This document shows positions 8,633 to 17,282 of a stretch of DNA of 64,000 nucleotides, in pieces (the stretch's first letter is position 1; each line of letters starts with the position of its first letter). The notes beneath the pieces were generated by a model. The model did no database searches. It saw nothing but the letters and a program-made list of their open reading frames with translations, and was not told the origin of the DNA. The position numbers and the translations under genes are program-made. Source of the stretch: Roseiflexus castenholzii DSM 13941 (lineage in GTDB: Bacteria > Chloroflexota > Chloroflexia > Chloroflexales > Roseiflexaceae); the NCBI RefSeq assembly GCF_000017805.1, contig NC_009767.1, positions 3,286,001 to 3,350,000 on the forward strand, given 5' to 3'.

Positions 8633-10069
8633 ATGATGTACGAACCAACGCTCGAATCTGTCCGCGCGCACATCGTTCCCGACTGGTTTCACGATGCGAA
8701 ACTGGGGATTTTCATTCACTGGGGTCTCTACTCCGTCCCCGGATGGGCGCCGACGACAGGACCGCTCCACGATGTCGTGGCGAAAGAAGGCTGGAAAGAA
8801 TGGTTCAGGCGCAATCCATACGCCGAGTGGTACATGAACTCATTGCGCATTCCCGGCAGCCCGACCGTCGATTACCACGCGCAGCATTTTGGCGCCGATT
8901 TTCCATACGAACGTTTCGCCGAGACGTTCAACCGTGAGACGGCAGCGTGGGACCCGGCAGTCTGGGCGGATCTGTTCAAGCGCGCCGGAGCGCAGTACGT
9001 TGTGCTGACCACCAAGCACCACGACGGTTTCTTGCTCTGGCCCAGCGCGCGCCCCAATCCGTTCCGCGCAGGGTACCACGCCACACGCGACCTGGTTGGC
9101 GATCTGACCAGCGCCGTGCGTGCCGCAGGGCTGCGCATGGGTCTCTATTACTCCGGCGGTCTCGATTGGACGTTCAATGACCGGGTGATCGCCGATATTG
9201 TTGACCTCTTCATGGGCGTGCCACAGCAGTTGGAGTACGTCGAGTACGCCAATGCGCACTGGAAGGAATTGATTGATCGCTATCAGCCCAGCATACTCTG
9301 GAATGACATCGGCTATCCGGCAGCAGCGAACCTGGTGGAGTTGTTTAGTTTCTACTATAACACTATTCCCGAAGGGGTCATCAACGACCGCTTCACGCAG
9401 GCGTCCATCGGCGACGGTCCGCCTGATCCGGCAGCGATCATGCAGGCGCTGGCGCAGGGCATGCTTCCCACACCGCCGCACTTCGACTTCCGCACCCCAG
9501 AGTATGCGGTGTTCCCCGACATCAAAGCCGAAAAGTGGGAGTCGTGCCGTGGTTTGGGATACTCGTTCGGCTACAACCGCAACGAAACGGTTGACGATAT
9601 GCTTTCGCCCGTCAAGTTGATCCGATCATTCGTTGACATCGTCAGCAAGAATGGCAACCTGCTGATCAATGTCGGTCCGATGGGTGACGGAACGATTCCG
9701 CCGGAGCAGGCGGAGCGACTCGAAGCGCTCGGCGCGTGGCTCTCGGTCAACGGTGAAGCGATCTACGGTACGCGCCCCTGGACGCGCGCTGAGGGCGTGA
9801 CCGACAGCGGCATCGGGATGCGATTTACGCGCAAGGGCGACGATCTGTATGCGATCCTCCTTGATACGCCGCAGCAGCCCAACGTCACCCTGCTTGACGT
9901 GACCGTTTCTCCAGGATCGCGTGTGATTCTGACCGGTTACGGCGAGATTGCAGCGGCACAGCACGACCACGGTTTGACCATAACCTTGCCTGCGTCGCTC
10001 GCCGATGCGCCTGCGCACGCGATCCGCATTGTTGGCGGTGCATCGGCTGCGTCGGGAGGCGGAAGGTAA
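8633..10069 (+). CDS. Alpha-L-fucosidase, GH29
   Basis: A 478-residue glycoside hydrolase of family 29. The family N-terminus DWFHDAKLGIFIHWGLYSVP is followed by AGAQYVVLTTKHHDGFLLW and GLRMGLYYSGGLDW. The nucleophile is expected to be Asp225 in ILWNDIGYP, the segment that aligns with the Thermotoga enzyme. The C-terminal part contains NGNLLINVGPMGDGTIPP, another strong family mark, and then a small beta domain. I see no signal peptide, so it probably acts in the cytoplasm on imported fucosides. The start is supported by AAAGGAG upstream; ATG codons at 8633 and 8636 are both possible. It releases L-fucose for the pathway that includes the neighbouring fuconate dehydratase. Confidence 0.95.
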   Translation: MMYEPTLESVRAHIVPDWFHDAKLGIFIHWGLYSVPGWAPTTGPLHDVVAKEGWKEWFRRNPYAEWYMNSLRIPGSPTVDYHAQHFGADFPYERFAETFNRETAAWDPAVWADLFKRAGAQYVVLTTKHHDGFLLWPSARPNPFRAGYHATRDLVGDLTSAVRAAGLRMGLYYSGGLDWTFNDRVIADIVDLFMGVPQQLEYVEYANAHWKELIDRYQPSILWNDIGYPAAANLVELFSFYYNTIPEGVINDRFTQASIGDGPPDPAAIMQALAQGMLPTPPHFDFRTPEYAVFPDIKAEKWESCRGLGYSFGYNRNETVDDMLSPVKLIRSFVDIVSKNGNLLINVGPMGDGTIPPEQAERLEALGAWLSVNGEAIYGTRPWTRAEGVTDSGIGMRFTRKGDDLYAILLDTPQQPNVTLLDVTVSPGSRVILTGYGEIAAAQHDHGLTITLPASLADAPAHAIRIVGGASAASGGGR

Positions 10070-10576
10070 AGGTAGAGGCGCCTCTCTGCATGGGCGCCCT
10101 GCTCCTGCCTGAGCGCCCCCACCCGGCGGTGCGTCGGTCACGTCGAGCGGCAGAAGGTCGAGGCGCATCCGGGTGGGTGCTTTCTTCGGCAATGCGTCGG
10201 TCATGCCGAAAGGGAGGGGTGGGGGACTGCCTCCACGCAGCGGCGAGGGCGCTCACGTTTCGCATTGCTTCCAGGAACGCCTTCTGTGCCCGTCAGTCCT
10301 ATCAGGCTGACACGGAGGGCGCAGACGCGCATTCGTCCTGACGCATCGCCGAACTGGACTCGCACCGGCGAGGGTTCGTGCGCCGAGCGCGAGCGTTTTG
10401 GACGTTGAAACCATCTTCTGCGATGCGCCCCCTAGCCGATGACGATGAGCGCTGAATGCATCCCGTCATGCGCTGCCTGTCTGGCAACGAATGTCACAGA
10501 CCACGGAAAGCAAAGCCTGTCTTCGCAATCTCGACCTGGCGAGAACGGATGCATTGCCCACGAACCTCTTAACCCC
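10070..10576. other. Non-coding spacer
   Basis: No supportable gene in about 500 bases. It holds a 12-base palindrome AGAGGCGCCTCT just after the fucosidase stop (about 10074-10085) and an inverted CACCCGG/CCGGGTG pair around 10117-10175. Neither is followed by a T tract. Confidence 0.5.
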
Positions 10577-10999
10577 TCATTCTCCTGCCTCACGATCCGG
10601 GGTATTGAGATCGACCTCGAACGTCACCTCGATCTCCGGGTGCAACGAAGAACGGACGGAGCAGTACCTGTTGAGCGCCAGATCAACCGCGCGTTGCACT
10701 TTTTCAAGCGTTGCGCCAGTCGCGGTCACCTGGTAGCGCAGGTGAAGCCAGCGGTAGCGCCACGGCGGATCGGCGTCCTGTTCGCCATCGACGGTGATTG
10801 CCAGCCGATGCAGCGTCGCTCGTTGTTTTTTCAGAATTTCGACCAAATCGACGGCGGAGCACGACGCCAGCGCGATGAGCATGGTTTCTGACGGCTTGAC
10901 CCCCACGCCGCCGCCTGGAGAAAGAACGATGCTGTGGTTTGTGCTATCCACGCCAAGAAACGTTTGGTCGTGAATCCATGTGAGTTCGATGTGTGCCAT
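10577..10999 (-). CDS. OsmC family peroxiredoxin-like protein
   Basis: A 140-residue OsmC/Ohr-fold protein. Cys47 in LIALASCSAVDLVEIL and Cys113 in LNRYCSVRSSLHP occupy the places of the family's two redox cysteines. The family reduces organic hydroperoxides using a reactive cysteine pair. The length and the GVKPSETMLIALASCS block are typical. It stands alone, and the space upstream is filled by a cluster of palindromic repeats that may contain or replace its promoter. Confidence 0.9.
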   Translation of the reverse strand: MAHIELTWIHDQTFLGVDSTNHSIVLSPGGGVGVKPSETMLIALASCSAVDLVEILKKQRATLHRLAITVDGEQDADPPWRYRWLHLRYQVTATGATLEKVQRAVDLALNRYCSVRSSLHPEIEVTFEVDLNTPDREAGE

Positions 11000-11011
11000 A
11001 ATGTCCCCCGT

Positions 11012-11192
11012 TGGGCCGGTCTGAGACCGGCCCCTGCCGTTGTTGGTGGGGCAGGTCTGAGACCTGCCCCTATCAGAGACCTGCCCCTATCAGAGACCTG
11101 CCCCTATCAGAGACCTGTCGTTGTTGGTGGGGCCGGTCTCAGACCTGCCCCTATCTGCCCCTGCGGTTGTTGGTGGGGCAGGTCTCAGACGG
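11012..11192. repeat. Cluster of GGCAGGTCTGAGACCTGCC-type palindromic repeats
   Basis: The stretch consists of variants of one palindrome: a complete GGCCGGTCTGAGACCGGCC at 11014-11032, a GGGGCAGGTCTGAGACCTGCCCC at about 11048-11070, several half units (TATCAGAGACCTGCCCC) and a final GGTGGGGCAGGTCTCAGACGG. Units are joined by GTTGTTGGTGG. The right end overlaps the last codons and TGA stop of the serine hydrolase gene. REP-like behaviour is an inference. Confidence 0.75.
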
Positions 11193-12372
11193 ACCCCAAC
11201 GACGGGTGCATCGATTGGTAGACCGTCGTCTCGAATGCCTCGAACAGCGGCAGCGATTTCGTGTCTGCAAATGGAACAATCTGGGTGAGATAGATCCCGC
11301 CGATGCCATGATCGAGGTCGATCCAGAAGTACGAGTTTGCCAGACCGGCCCATTGCAGGCTGCCCGCCGGACGACCGGTCGGCGCCGGCTCAAGGTTGAT
11401 CTGCCAGGTCAACCCCCATCCTTTGGGCAACCCTGGGAAAAACTCCGCATCATTGGAAAACTGCGGCATGACACTCTTCATTGGCGTCACCCGCAGATTA
11501 CCGATGGCGTTCTGGCACATCAGAGCGACCGTTTCGGCGCTAAGCACGCGCAAGCCATCGAGTTCGCCGCGATTGAGCACCATGCGCACAAACCTGGCAT
11601 AGTCTCCGGCTGTGCCGTATAATCCTCCGCCGCCCATCTCGAACTCAGGGTCCTGCGGAATCTCGAATGCTATGGGCGCCAGTGAACCGTCTTCACCACG
11701 CGCATGGACAACCGCCAAACGCGCGCGCATATCAGGACGGATATTGAAGGCGGTGTCGTTCATACCCAGGGGTCCCAGCAGATGATCCTGCATATACTGT
11801 CCCAGTTTTTTGCCGCTGACCGCTTCGACTGCCAGACCGGCAAAATCGATATTGATGCCGTATTCCCAGCGCTCACCGGGATCGAAGAGGAGCGGGGTTG
11901 TGAGCGCTGCGATCTTCCCACTGGCAACGCCCGGAACACCCATAACTTGCTGGTACCGTAGAATGTCTGCGCTCCAGAACTCGTAGGAAAATCCGGCAGT
12001 GTGCGTCAACAACTGACGCAGCGTGATCGGGCGCACCGGAGGACGCAGTTTCGGTTTCCCTTCATCGTCCCATCCTTCCAGCACCTGTGCTTCTTTCAGC
12101 ATCGGAACCCACTGATCGGCAGGAGCGTCGAGATCGAGTTTTCCCTGTTCAACCATCTGCATCGTGCAGGCGCCGGTGATCGCCTTGGTCATCGAAGCAA
12201 TCCAGCAGACCGTGTCAAGCGTCATCGGCTCGCCGGTCGCCAGATTGCGCTTCCCGAACGCCCCTTCGTACACCACTCCCTCGCGGTCCACAACGACCGC
12301 TACAACCCCTGGCACATCACCACGCTCAACGGCTGCGCTCAAGAGTCCGTCCACCCGTTCTTTCAACGACAT
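11185..12372 (-). CDS. Serine hydrolase, class C beta-lactamase/family VIII esterase fold
   Basis: A 395-residue penicillin-binding-protein-like hydrolase. The SxxK motif is S60-M-T-K63 (CWIASMTKAITG), and Tyr171 in ERWEYGINIDFAG is the second catalytic residue. RQLLTHTAGFSYEF and GPLGMNDTAF are typical. No signal peptide is visible, which favours a cytoplasmic esterase over a cell-wall or drug-inactivating enzyme. The substrate cannot be read from the sequence. Its stop codon and last codons lie in the palindromic repeat cluster, so the original C-terminus may have been altered slightly. Confidence 0.88.
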   Translation of the reverse strand: MSLKERVDGLLSAAVERGDVPGVVAVVVDREGVVYEGAFGKRNLATGEPMTLDTVCWIASMTKAITGACTMQMVEQGKLDLDAPADQWVPMLKEAQVLEGWDDEGKPKLRPPVRPITLRQLLTHTAGFSYEFWSADILRYQQVMGVPGVASGKIAALTTPLLFDPGERWEYGINIDFAGLAVEAVSGKKLGQYMQDHLLGPLGMNDTAFNIRPDMRARLAVVHARGEDGSLAPIAFEIPQDPEFEMGGGGLYGTAGDYARFVRMVLNRGELDGLRVLSAETVALMCQNAIGNLRVTPMKSVMPQFSNDAEFFPGLPKGWGLTWQINLEPAPTGRPAGSLQWAGLANSYFWIDLDHGIGGIYLTQIVPFADTKSLPLFEAFETTVYQSMHPSLGSV

Positions 12373-12496
12373 TGTTGGCTCCTTTCCAGATGCGAGTCCA
12401 GAGAACGACCGGTCATACGACCGACAGGACAGGAGTGCCTGAACTGGTTTGCCGTCTTTTACGCCCCCGTTCGATCATGCCGATCACGCAACCCTG
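12373..12496. other. Short spacer upstream of the serine hydrolase gene
   Basis: The spacer holds the hydrolase ribosome-binding region (AAGGAGCC on the minus strand, just above 12372) and ends at the inverted-repeat element. I see no further gene. Confidence 0.5.
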
Positions 12497-12671
12497 TTAT
12501 ACCAATGACCTGTGACCATCCGACATGGTCACCCCGAGCAGCGCGAGGGGTCTGGCGCGACCCGCTGAGATTCCTCGCTGCGCTCGGAATGACCAGTCGC
12601 TGCGCTCGGAATGACCCGTCGCTGCGCTCGGAATGACACGCATGCGGCATCATCAATCGTCATTGGTATTA
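12497..12671. mobile_element. Dispersed MITE-like element, copy A
   Basis: This 175-bp element is bounded by TTATACCAATGAC (12497-12509) and GTCATTGGTATTA (12659-12671), inverted repeats matching at 12 of 13 bases. The interior has GTGACCATCCGACATGGTCAC, itself a hairpin, and then three GCTGCGCTCGGAATGAC units. There is no coding capacity. Related copies lie near 25.2, 45.5 and 48.8 kb. The terminal TAA supplies the stop codon of lon on the opposite strand. Confidence 0.75.
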
Positions 12672-15077
12672 CGTCGCCTGCACCGTTCCCGCCCCATCGG
12701 GTGGCGCCGGTTCAGCCAAGGTGACCGACTCGCTCTTGGGATGCAGGACGCGCGGCAGTACCTCATCCATGTGTTCGACCAAAACAATGTCGATTTGCTG
12801 GCGCGTTTCTTCCGGCAGTTCGCGCAGATCGGGCGCATTCGCCTTCGGCAGCAGAACCGTGCGCACACCGGCGCGCTGCGCCGCCAGCACCTTTTCCTTC
12901 ACCCCGCCAATGGGCAGCACCTTGCCGCGCAGCGTGATTTCGCCGGTCATGGCGACGTGTTTGTAGGCACGGCGGTCGGTCAGTGCTGAGATAAGCGCGC
13001 TTGCCATCGTGATGCCGGCGGATGGTCCATCTTTGGGAACAGCGCCGGCCGGAACATGGATATGAATATCGCAAATCTGCGCAAAATCGGTCGGAATGTT
13101 CAACGCCCGCGCCCGCGACCGCGCATACGTCAGCGCTGCGCGCGCCGATTCCTTCATCACATCACCAAGTTGACCGGTCAGCGTCAACTGACCGTTGCCC
13201 GGCACAACACTCGCTTCGACAAAGAGCACGTCGCCGCCGGTCGGCGTCCATGCCAGCCCGGTGACCACGCCCACCTCATCTTCACCGAGGAGCGTTTCAC
13301 TGCGGAAGCGCGGCGGTCCGAGCAAGTCATCGAGATCGGGCGCATCCACCTGATCCGGAAGTGGTTGTCCCTCCGCCGCGCGCGTTGCCATCTTGCGGTA
13401 AATCGCGCCGATCCGTCGCTCCAAATCGCGCACACCCGCCTCGTGGGTGTATTCGCGGATCAGGCGGCGAAGCGCCGCTTCGGTGATCGTCGGTGCGCGT
13501 TCCGCCAGACCTTGCTCGTTCCGCTGGCGCTGGATCAGGTAGCGGCGACAAATCTCGAGTTTTTCCATCTCAGTGTAGCCAGCGAGTTCCAGTAGTTCCA
13601 TGCGGTCGAGCAGCGCGGGCGGAATGGTATCGGAGCGGTTGGCGGTGCAGATGAAGAGCGCACGACTCAGATCGAACGGCACATCGAGGTAGCGGTCGAC
13701 AAACGCCACATTCTGTTCCGGGTCGAGCACTTCCAGCAACGCAGCCGCCGGATCGCCCTGGAAGCCGACGCTCAATTTATCGACCTCATCGAGCATGAAG
13801 ACCGGATTGTTGCTGCCGGCGCGATTAATTCCCTGGATGATGCGCCCTGGCAGCGCGCCGATATAGGTGCGGCGATGCCCACGAATCTCCGCCTCATCGC
13901 GCACGCCGCCGAGCGCCACCCGCACGAACTTGCGCCCCAGCGCACGCGCAATCGAGGTTCCCAGACTGGTCTTCCCAACGCCGGGAGGACCGACAAAACA
14001 GAGGATCGGACCGCGCGCACTGCCGCTGGCGTCTTGCTCCAACCGCAGTTTGCGCACCGCCAGGTACTCGATAATACGCTCTTTGATCCGTTCCAGATCG
14101 TAGTGATCCTCATCGAGCACCTGACGCGCCTGCGTCAGATCGAGGTTGTCTTCCGTACTGACATTCCACGGCAGATCGAGGAGCCAGTCCAGGTAGGTGC
14201 GGGCAACGACATACTCGGCGGCGCCGGGGGGCATGCGCTCCAGGCGCGAAATCTCGCGTTCGGCTTCTTTGCGCGCCTCTTCGGGAAGGTTCGCTGCCTC
14301 GAGCCGACGACGCAACTCTGCAATTTCGGCGGCATGATCGTCGGTTTCGCCCAACTCGCGTTTGATCGCCTCGAGTTGCTGGCGCAGCACATACTCGCGC
14401 TGGCTTTTCGACATCTCTTCCTGCGCCTTGCGTCCAATTGTCAGAATTTCACGTTCGCGCTCGAGGAAACTGAGCACCTGACGCAGGCGTTCTTGCACAT
14501 CGAGCGTATCGAGCACAAGTTGCTGATCCTCTGGTTTAAGGTTCAGATTCGCTGCGATCAGGTCTGCCAGCATACCGGGTTGCGCGGTATTGGCCGCAAC
14601 GATTGCCAGTTCATCAGGCAGAGTCGGGCTGAGTTGGATGATCTGCTGGAAGGCGGCGAGCGCCGCGCGCGCCAGACCGCTGACCTCGACCGAAAGCACA
14701 GCGGGATCGCGATGAATGGCGACGCGCGCCTGCGGATATGGTTCGGTGACGATCAGTTGCCTGATCTGAATGCGCGCCTGCCCCTGCACCAGGATTTGCA
14801 CTGCGCCGTGCGGCAACCGCAGCATGCGGACGATTAACGCGACGGCGCCGGTGCGCGCCAGCGCCAGCGGATCGAACCCCTCGCCGGGTTGAGTGCGCAT
14901 AAACACGCCGACCATCTTCGTTGCAAGCGCTGCTTCATCGACCAGTTTCACCCATGTGTCGCCGCTGACGACGAGCGGCAGGAACATGCCGGGGAAGAGC
15001 ACGACGTTGTTGAGCGGCAGGATCGGTAGCACTTCCGGGATGTCGGGCGGGTCCTGGGTTGGGAGTGGAGTGCTCAT
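12669..15077 (-). CDS. lon: ATP-dependent protease Lon
   Basis: An 802-residue LonA protease, close to the usual length. The N-terminal substrate-binding domain begins EVLPILPLNNVVLFPGM, a coiled-coil linker follows, and the AAA+ domain has Walker A GPPGVGKT at residues 363-370 and a Walker B-type VFMLDEVDKL. The protease domain carries the Ser-Lys dyad Ser686 (PKDGPSAG) and Lys729 (IGGVKEKVLAA), with the expected 43-residue spacing. It degrades misfolded and regulatory proteins in the cytoplasm. It overlaps the upstream small heat-shock gene by four bases (ATGA), forming a proteostasis pair. Its stop codon lies in the terminal inverted repeat of a mobile-looking element. Confidence 0.97.
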   Translation of the reverse strand: MSTPLPTQDPPDIPEVLPILPLNNVVLFPGMFLPLVVSGDTWVKLVDEAALATKMVGVFMRTQPGEGFDPLALARTGAVALIVRMLRLPHGAVQILVQGQARIQIRQLIVTEPYPQARVAIHRDPAVLSVEVSGLARAALAAFQQIIQLSPTLPDELAIVAANTAQPGMLADLIAANLNLKPEDQQLVLDTLDVQERLRQVLSFLEREREILTIGRKAQEEMSKSQREYVLRQQLEAIKRELGETDDHAAEIAELRRRLEAANLPEEARKEAEREISRLERMPPGAAEYVVARTYLDWLLDLPWNVSTEDNLDLTQARQVLDEDHYDLERIKERIIEYLAVRKLRLEQDASGSARGPILCFVGPPGVGKTSLGTSIARALGRKFVRVALGGVRDEAEIRGHRRTYIGALPGRIIQGINRAGSNNPVFMLDEVDKLSVGFQGDPAAALLEVLDPEQNVAFVDRYLDVPFDLSRALFICTANRSDTIPPALLDRMELLELAGYTEMEKLEICRRYLIQRQRNEQGLAERAPTITEAALRRLIREYTHEAGVRDLERRIGAIYRKMATRAAEGQPLPDQVDAPDLDDLLGPPRFRSETLLGEDEVGVVTGLAWTPTGGDVLFVEASVVPGNGQLTLTGQLGDVMKESARAALTYARSRARALNIPTDFAQICDIHIHVPAGAVPKDGPSAGITMASALISALTDRRAYKHVAMTGEITLRGKVLPIGGVKEKVLAAQRAGVRTVLLPKANAPDLRELPEETRQQIDIVLVEHMDEVLPRVLHPKSESVTLAEPAPPDGAGTVQAT

Positions 15078-15493
15078 GACTCACCCTCCTGCTTAATGTG
15101 GACAACAACCTGACGAGCGCCGCGCCCGGCGAAAGGAAGCCAGATTTCCAGCAAGCCGGTGTTGAAACGGGCAGTCGTCCGATCCGGGTCAATCGGGCGA
15201 TCAAAAGGAACCTCGATTTGGAAGGCGCCGGATGCGATCTCCATCCGGTGCAAGCGGCGCAGATCGTGGGGCAACGCAATCTGGCGCACGCCGGCGATAC
15301 GCACAAACTGCGGGTGCGCTTCGATCTGCACATTCGAAGGCTCGACGCCGGCCAGTTCGATGACCAGCAGCATTGCCTGTTCGGTCTCAAACACATTCAC
15401 CGCTGGCGACCACGGACGCATATCAAATGGCGCATACGGCATGCGCGTGCGCAAAATGCGTATCGAGGCATGGGGATTATCGTCGAAGATCAT
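15074..15493 (-). CDS. Hsp20/alpha-crystallin small heat-shock protein
   Basis: A 139-residue protein with an alpha-crystallin domain from about residue 30: VNVFETEQAMLLVIELAGV, the central IASGAFQIEVPFDRPID strand, and ARFNTGLLEIWLPFAG, which stands in for the family's A-x-x-x-n-G-v-L motif. It is an ATP-independent holdase. Overlap with lon by ATGA implies one transcript and coupled translation, linking holding and degradation of unfolded proteins. Confidence 0.92.
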   Translation of the reverse strand: MIFDDNPHASIRILRTRMPYAPFDMRPWSPAVNVFETEQAMLLVIELAGVEPSNVQIEAHPQFVRIAGVRQIALPHDLRRLHRMEIASGAFQIEVPFDRPIDPDRTTARFNTGLLEIWLPFAGRGARQVVVHIKQEGES

Positions 15494-15511
15494 GCGCTCC
15501 CTCCTACTATG

Positions 15512-15742
15512 CTATAGGGCAGCAGATTGAGTCCCCCTAATAAAGCGATAGTCACGCTGATTCCTGGATTCAAGAGGATAACCACACGAGAGGGCGATAA
15601 CAGCAATAAAAGAATCAGCAATAAGCAATTCATGGCTTAGCCGGTATTCTTCCAACAATTCAACCGCTTTATGAGAAATATCCTCATCGATCTCGATAAT
15701 CAGAAAATCGACAAGAAATGTGTTCAATAGGTTCCCTCGCAA
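15512..15742 (-). pseudogene. Truncated PIN-domain (VapC-type) toxin remnant
   Basis: The 76 codons match only the C-terminal half of a PIN-domain RNase: AVELLEEYRLSHELLIADSFIAVIAL, then GYPLESRNQRDYRFI. The N-terminal half with the first catalytic Asp is missing, and a stop lies directly upstream of the TTG that opens the frame. No antitoxin gene is beside it. It is most likely a dead fragment of a toxin-antitoxin pair. Confidence 0.7.
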
Positions 15743-15924
15743 TCACGGCAAACCATGGCTCTTTCTGAATTATACCACTGCCCAGGGACGTGGCGGAGGC
15801 GGCGGTCATCTCCCGCAGGTCGCGGGCGCAGATGACCGTCGCCGCGACGGGGAGCGGGCGTGATCCGGCGGCGACCGACTACGGCGCGGCGCGCCCGGCG
15901 GGGCGCCTCTGGCTGTGGTGACGG
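15743..15924. other. Intergenic region with an inverted GACGGTCATCT motif
   Basis: No gene. GCGGTCATCTCCC (about 15802-15814) and GCAGATGACCGTCG (about 15830-15843) are inverted copies of one short motif, a third (GACGGTCATCTGAGG) touches the next gene's end at about 15921-15935, and a fourth lies near 48955. The role is unknown. Confidence 0.4.
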
Positions 15925-16797
15925 TCATCTGAGGTGCGCCGCGCGCTGTAACACCGCCAGATGCTGATCAATGCGCGTCAATCCCATACCCATGGTATTG
16001 AGGCAGAGATAATGCGCTCCGAGCGCGCGCCAGGCATCGATATACGTCTGCCAGCGCTCTTCTGCGACCGAACGCAGGTTCAACTGCGACTCGATGCCGA
16101 TCGTCGCAGGGTCACGCCCGGCATCTCGGGCATATCCGGCGAGACGTTCCAGCGCGGCTCGGGTCGTCTCGTCCGGCGGGCGAAAGGTGATCCAGCCGTC
16201 GCCGATCCGCGCCACGCGCTTCAGGGTCGCTTCAGCGTATCCGCCGATCCAGATCGGGATGGAACGACGTGGCGGCAGTGGATTGAGTCCTGCTGCCTCG
16301 ATTGTGTGCCAGCGTCCGTGAAAGGTGACGACTTTCTCGGACCACAGGGCGCGCAGCACGGCGATCTGCTCCTCGCTCCGCGCGCCGCGGTTGTGGAAGT
16401 TCTCGCCCAGTGCCTGATACTCCACCTCATTCCATCCGATGCCAATACCCAGCCGCAGCCGTCCGCCGCTCAGCACATCGACTTCAGCCGCCTGCTTGGC
16501 GACCAGCGCTGTCTGTCGCTGCGGAAGGATGATCACGCCGGTCGCCAGACCGATTGATGTCGTGATCCCTGCCAGATACCCGAATAGAACCAACGGCTCG
16601 TGGAACATCGACTCGCTCGTGTACGGTCCGCTCCAGCCGGGACGAATCGACGGATCGGCGCCGAGGACGTGGTCGTATGCCAGGATGTAGCGATAACCAA
16701 GCGCCTCGACTTCCTGGGCATATTCGCGGATTATTCCAGGATCATCGCCAATTTCCGTTTGCGGGAAGACGACGCCAATTTCAAGGGAGCGGCTCAT
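15925..16797 (-). CDS. LLM-class (F420/flavin-dependent) oxidoreductase
   Basis: A 290-residue luciferase-like monooxygenase fold protein. Marks are SLEIGVVFPQTEIGDDP at the N-terminus, YILAYDHVLG, GRLRLGIGIGWNEVEYQALG and the RSIPIWIGGYAEATLKRVARIGDGW block, all typical of the F420-dependent LLM group. These enzymes oxidise alcohols or aldehydes, or reduce imines. I chose the ATG at 16797, behind GGAGGCAAATGG on the minus strand; an ATG 120 bases upstream would overlap the rplS control region. The substrate is unknown. It is transcribed divergently from rplS. Confidence 0.88.
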   Translation of the reverse strand: MSRSLEIGVVFPQTEIGDDPGIIREYAQEVEALGYRYILAYDHVLGADPSIRPGWSGPYTSESMFHEPLVLFGYLAGITTSIGLATGVIILPQRQTALVAKQAAEVDVLSGGRLRLGIGIGWNEVEYQALGENFHNRGARSEEQIAVLRALWSEKVVTFHGRWHTIEAAGLNPLPPRRSIPIWIGGYAEATLKRVARIGDGWITFRPPDETTRAALERLAGYARDAGRDPATIGIESQLNLRSVAEERWQTYIDAWRALGAHYLCLNTMGMGLTRIDQHLAVLQRAAHLR

Positions 16798-16807
16798 ACG
16801 ATTCCAT

Positions 16808-16836
16808 TTGCCTCCGTTGTAAGCATATGCTATAAT
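16808..16836 (+). promoter_or_regulatory. Promoter of rplS
   Basis: TTGCCT (16808-16813), a 17-base spacer and a perfect TATAAT (16831-16836). Start of transcription is expected near 16843, leaving a leader of about 68 bases that contains a hairpin. Confidence 0.65.
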
Positions 16837-16856
16837 CCGCATCAGTGTTCGAGCAG

Positions 16857-16880
16857 GCAGGGCGCCAGCATTCGCCCTGC
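16857..16880 (+). promoter_or_regulatory. Leader hairpin upstream of rplS
   Basis: GCAGGGCG (16857-16864) and CGCCCTGC (16873-16880) pair perfectly across an eight-base loop, followed by TCTCTTTG. It lies in the 5' untranslated region, 30 bases before the start codon. It could be an attenuator or a ribosomal-protein autoregulation site; the function is inferred from position only. Confidence 0.5.
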
Positions 16881-16910
16881 TCTCTTTGTGTAGACCGGAG
16901 TCGGGCAGCA

Positions 16911-17261
16911 ATGTCACAGCAGATTATAGAAGAAATCGAGCGTCGCTACATGAAGCAGGATGTCCCCGAGTTCCGCGTTGGCGACACGGTACGCGTCGGT
17001 GTGCGCGTTGTCGAGGGGAACCGTGAGCGCGTCCAGGAATTCGAGGGGGTCGTCATCCGCAAGCGGGGCAGCGGTCTCAACGAGAACTTTACCGTGCGGC
17101 GCATCGCATCGCACGGGATCGGCGTCGAGCGCACATTTCTTGTCCACGCGCCGCGCGTTGAGAGCATCCAGGTTGTCCGCCGCGGTAAGGTGCGCCGCGC
17201 GCGCCTGTTCTACCTGCGCGGTCTCACCGGCAAAGCGGCGCGGATCAAAGAGCGGCGCTGA
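16911..17261 (+). CDS. rplS: Large-subunit ribosomal protein L19
   Basis: A 116-residue L19, normal length. It has the family pattern: FRVGDTVRVGVRVVEGNRER, VQEFEGVVIRKRGSG, ENFTVRRIASHGIGVERTF, and a basic C-terminus with LRGLTGKAARIKERR. It binds 23S rRNA at the subunit interface. The ATG at 16911 gives the standard N-terminus. It opens a plus-strand run with a methyltransferase 21 bases downstream, then rnhB, a HEAT-like protein and DAHP synthase; rplS next to rnhB is a common bacterial pairing. Confidence 0.97.
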   Translation: MSQQIIEEIERRYMKQDVPEFRVGDTVRVGVRVVEGNRERVQEFEGVVIRKRGSGLNENFTVRRIASHGIGVERTFLVHAPRVESIQVVRRGKVRRARLFYLRGLTGKAARIKERR

Positions 17262-17282
17262 ACGATTGATGGTTGGCTCCCC

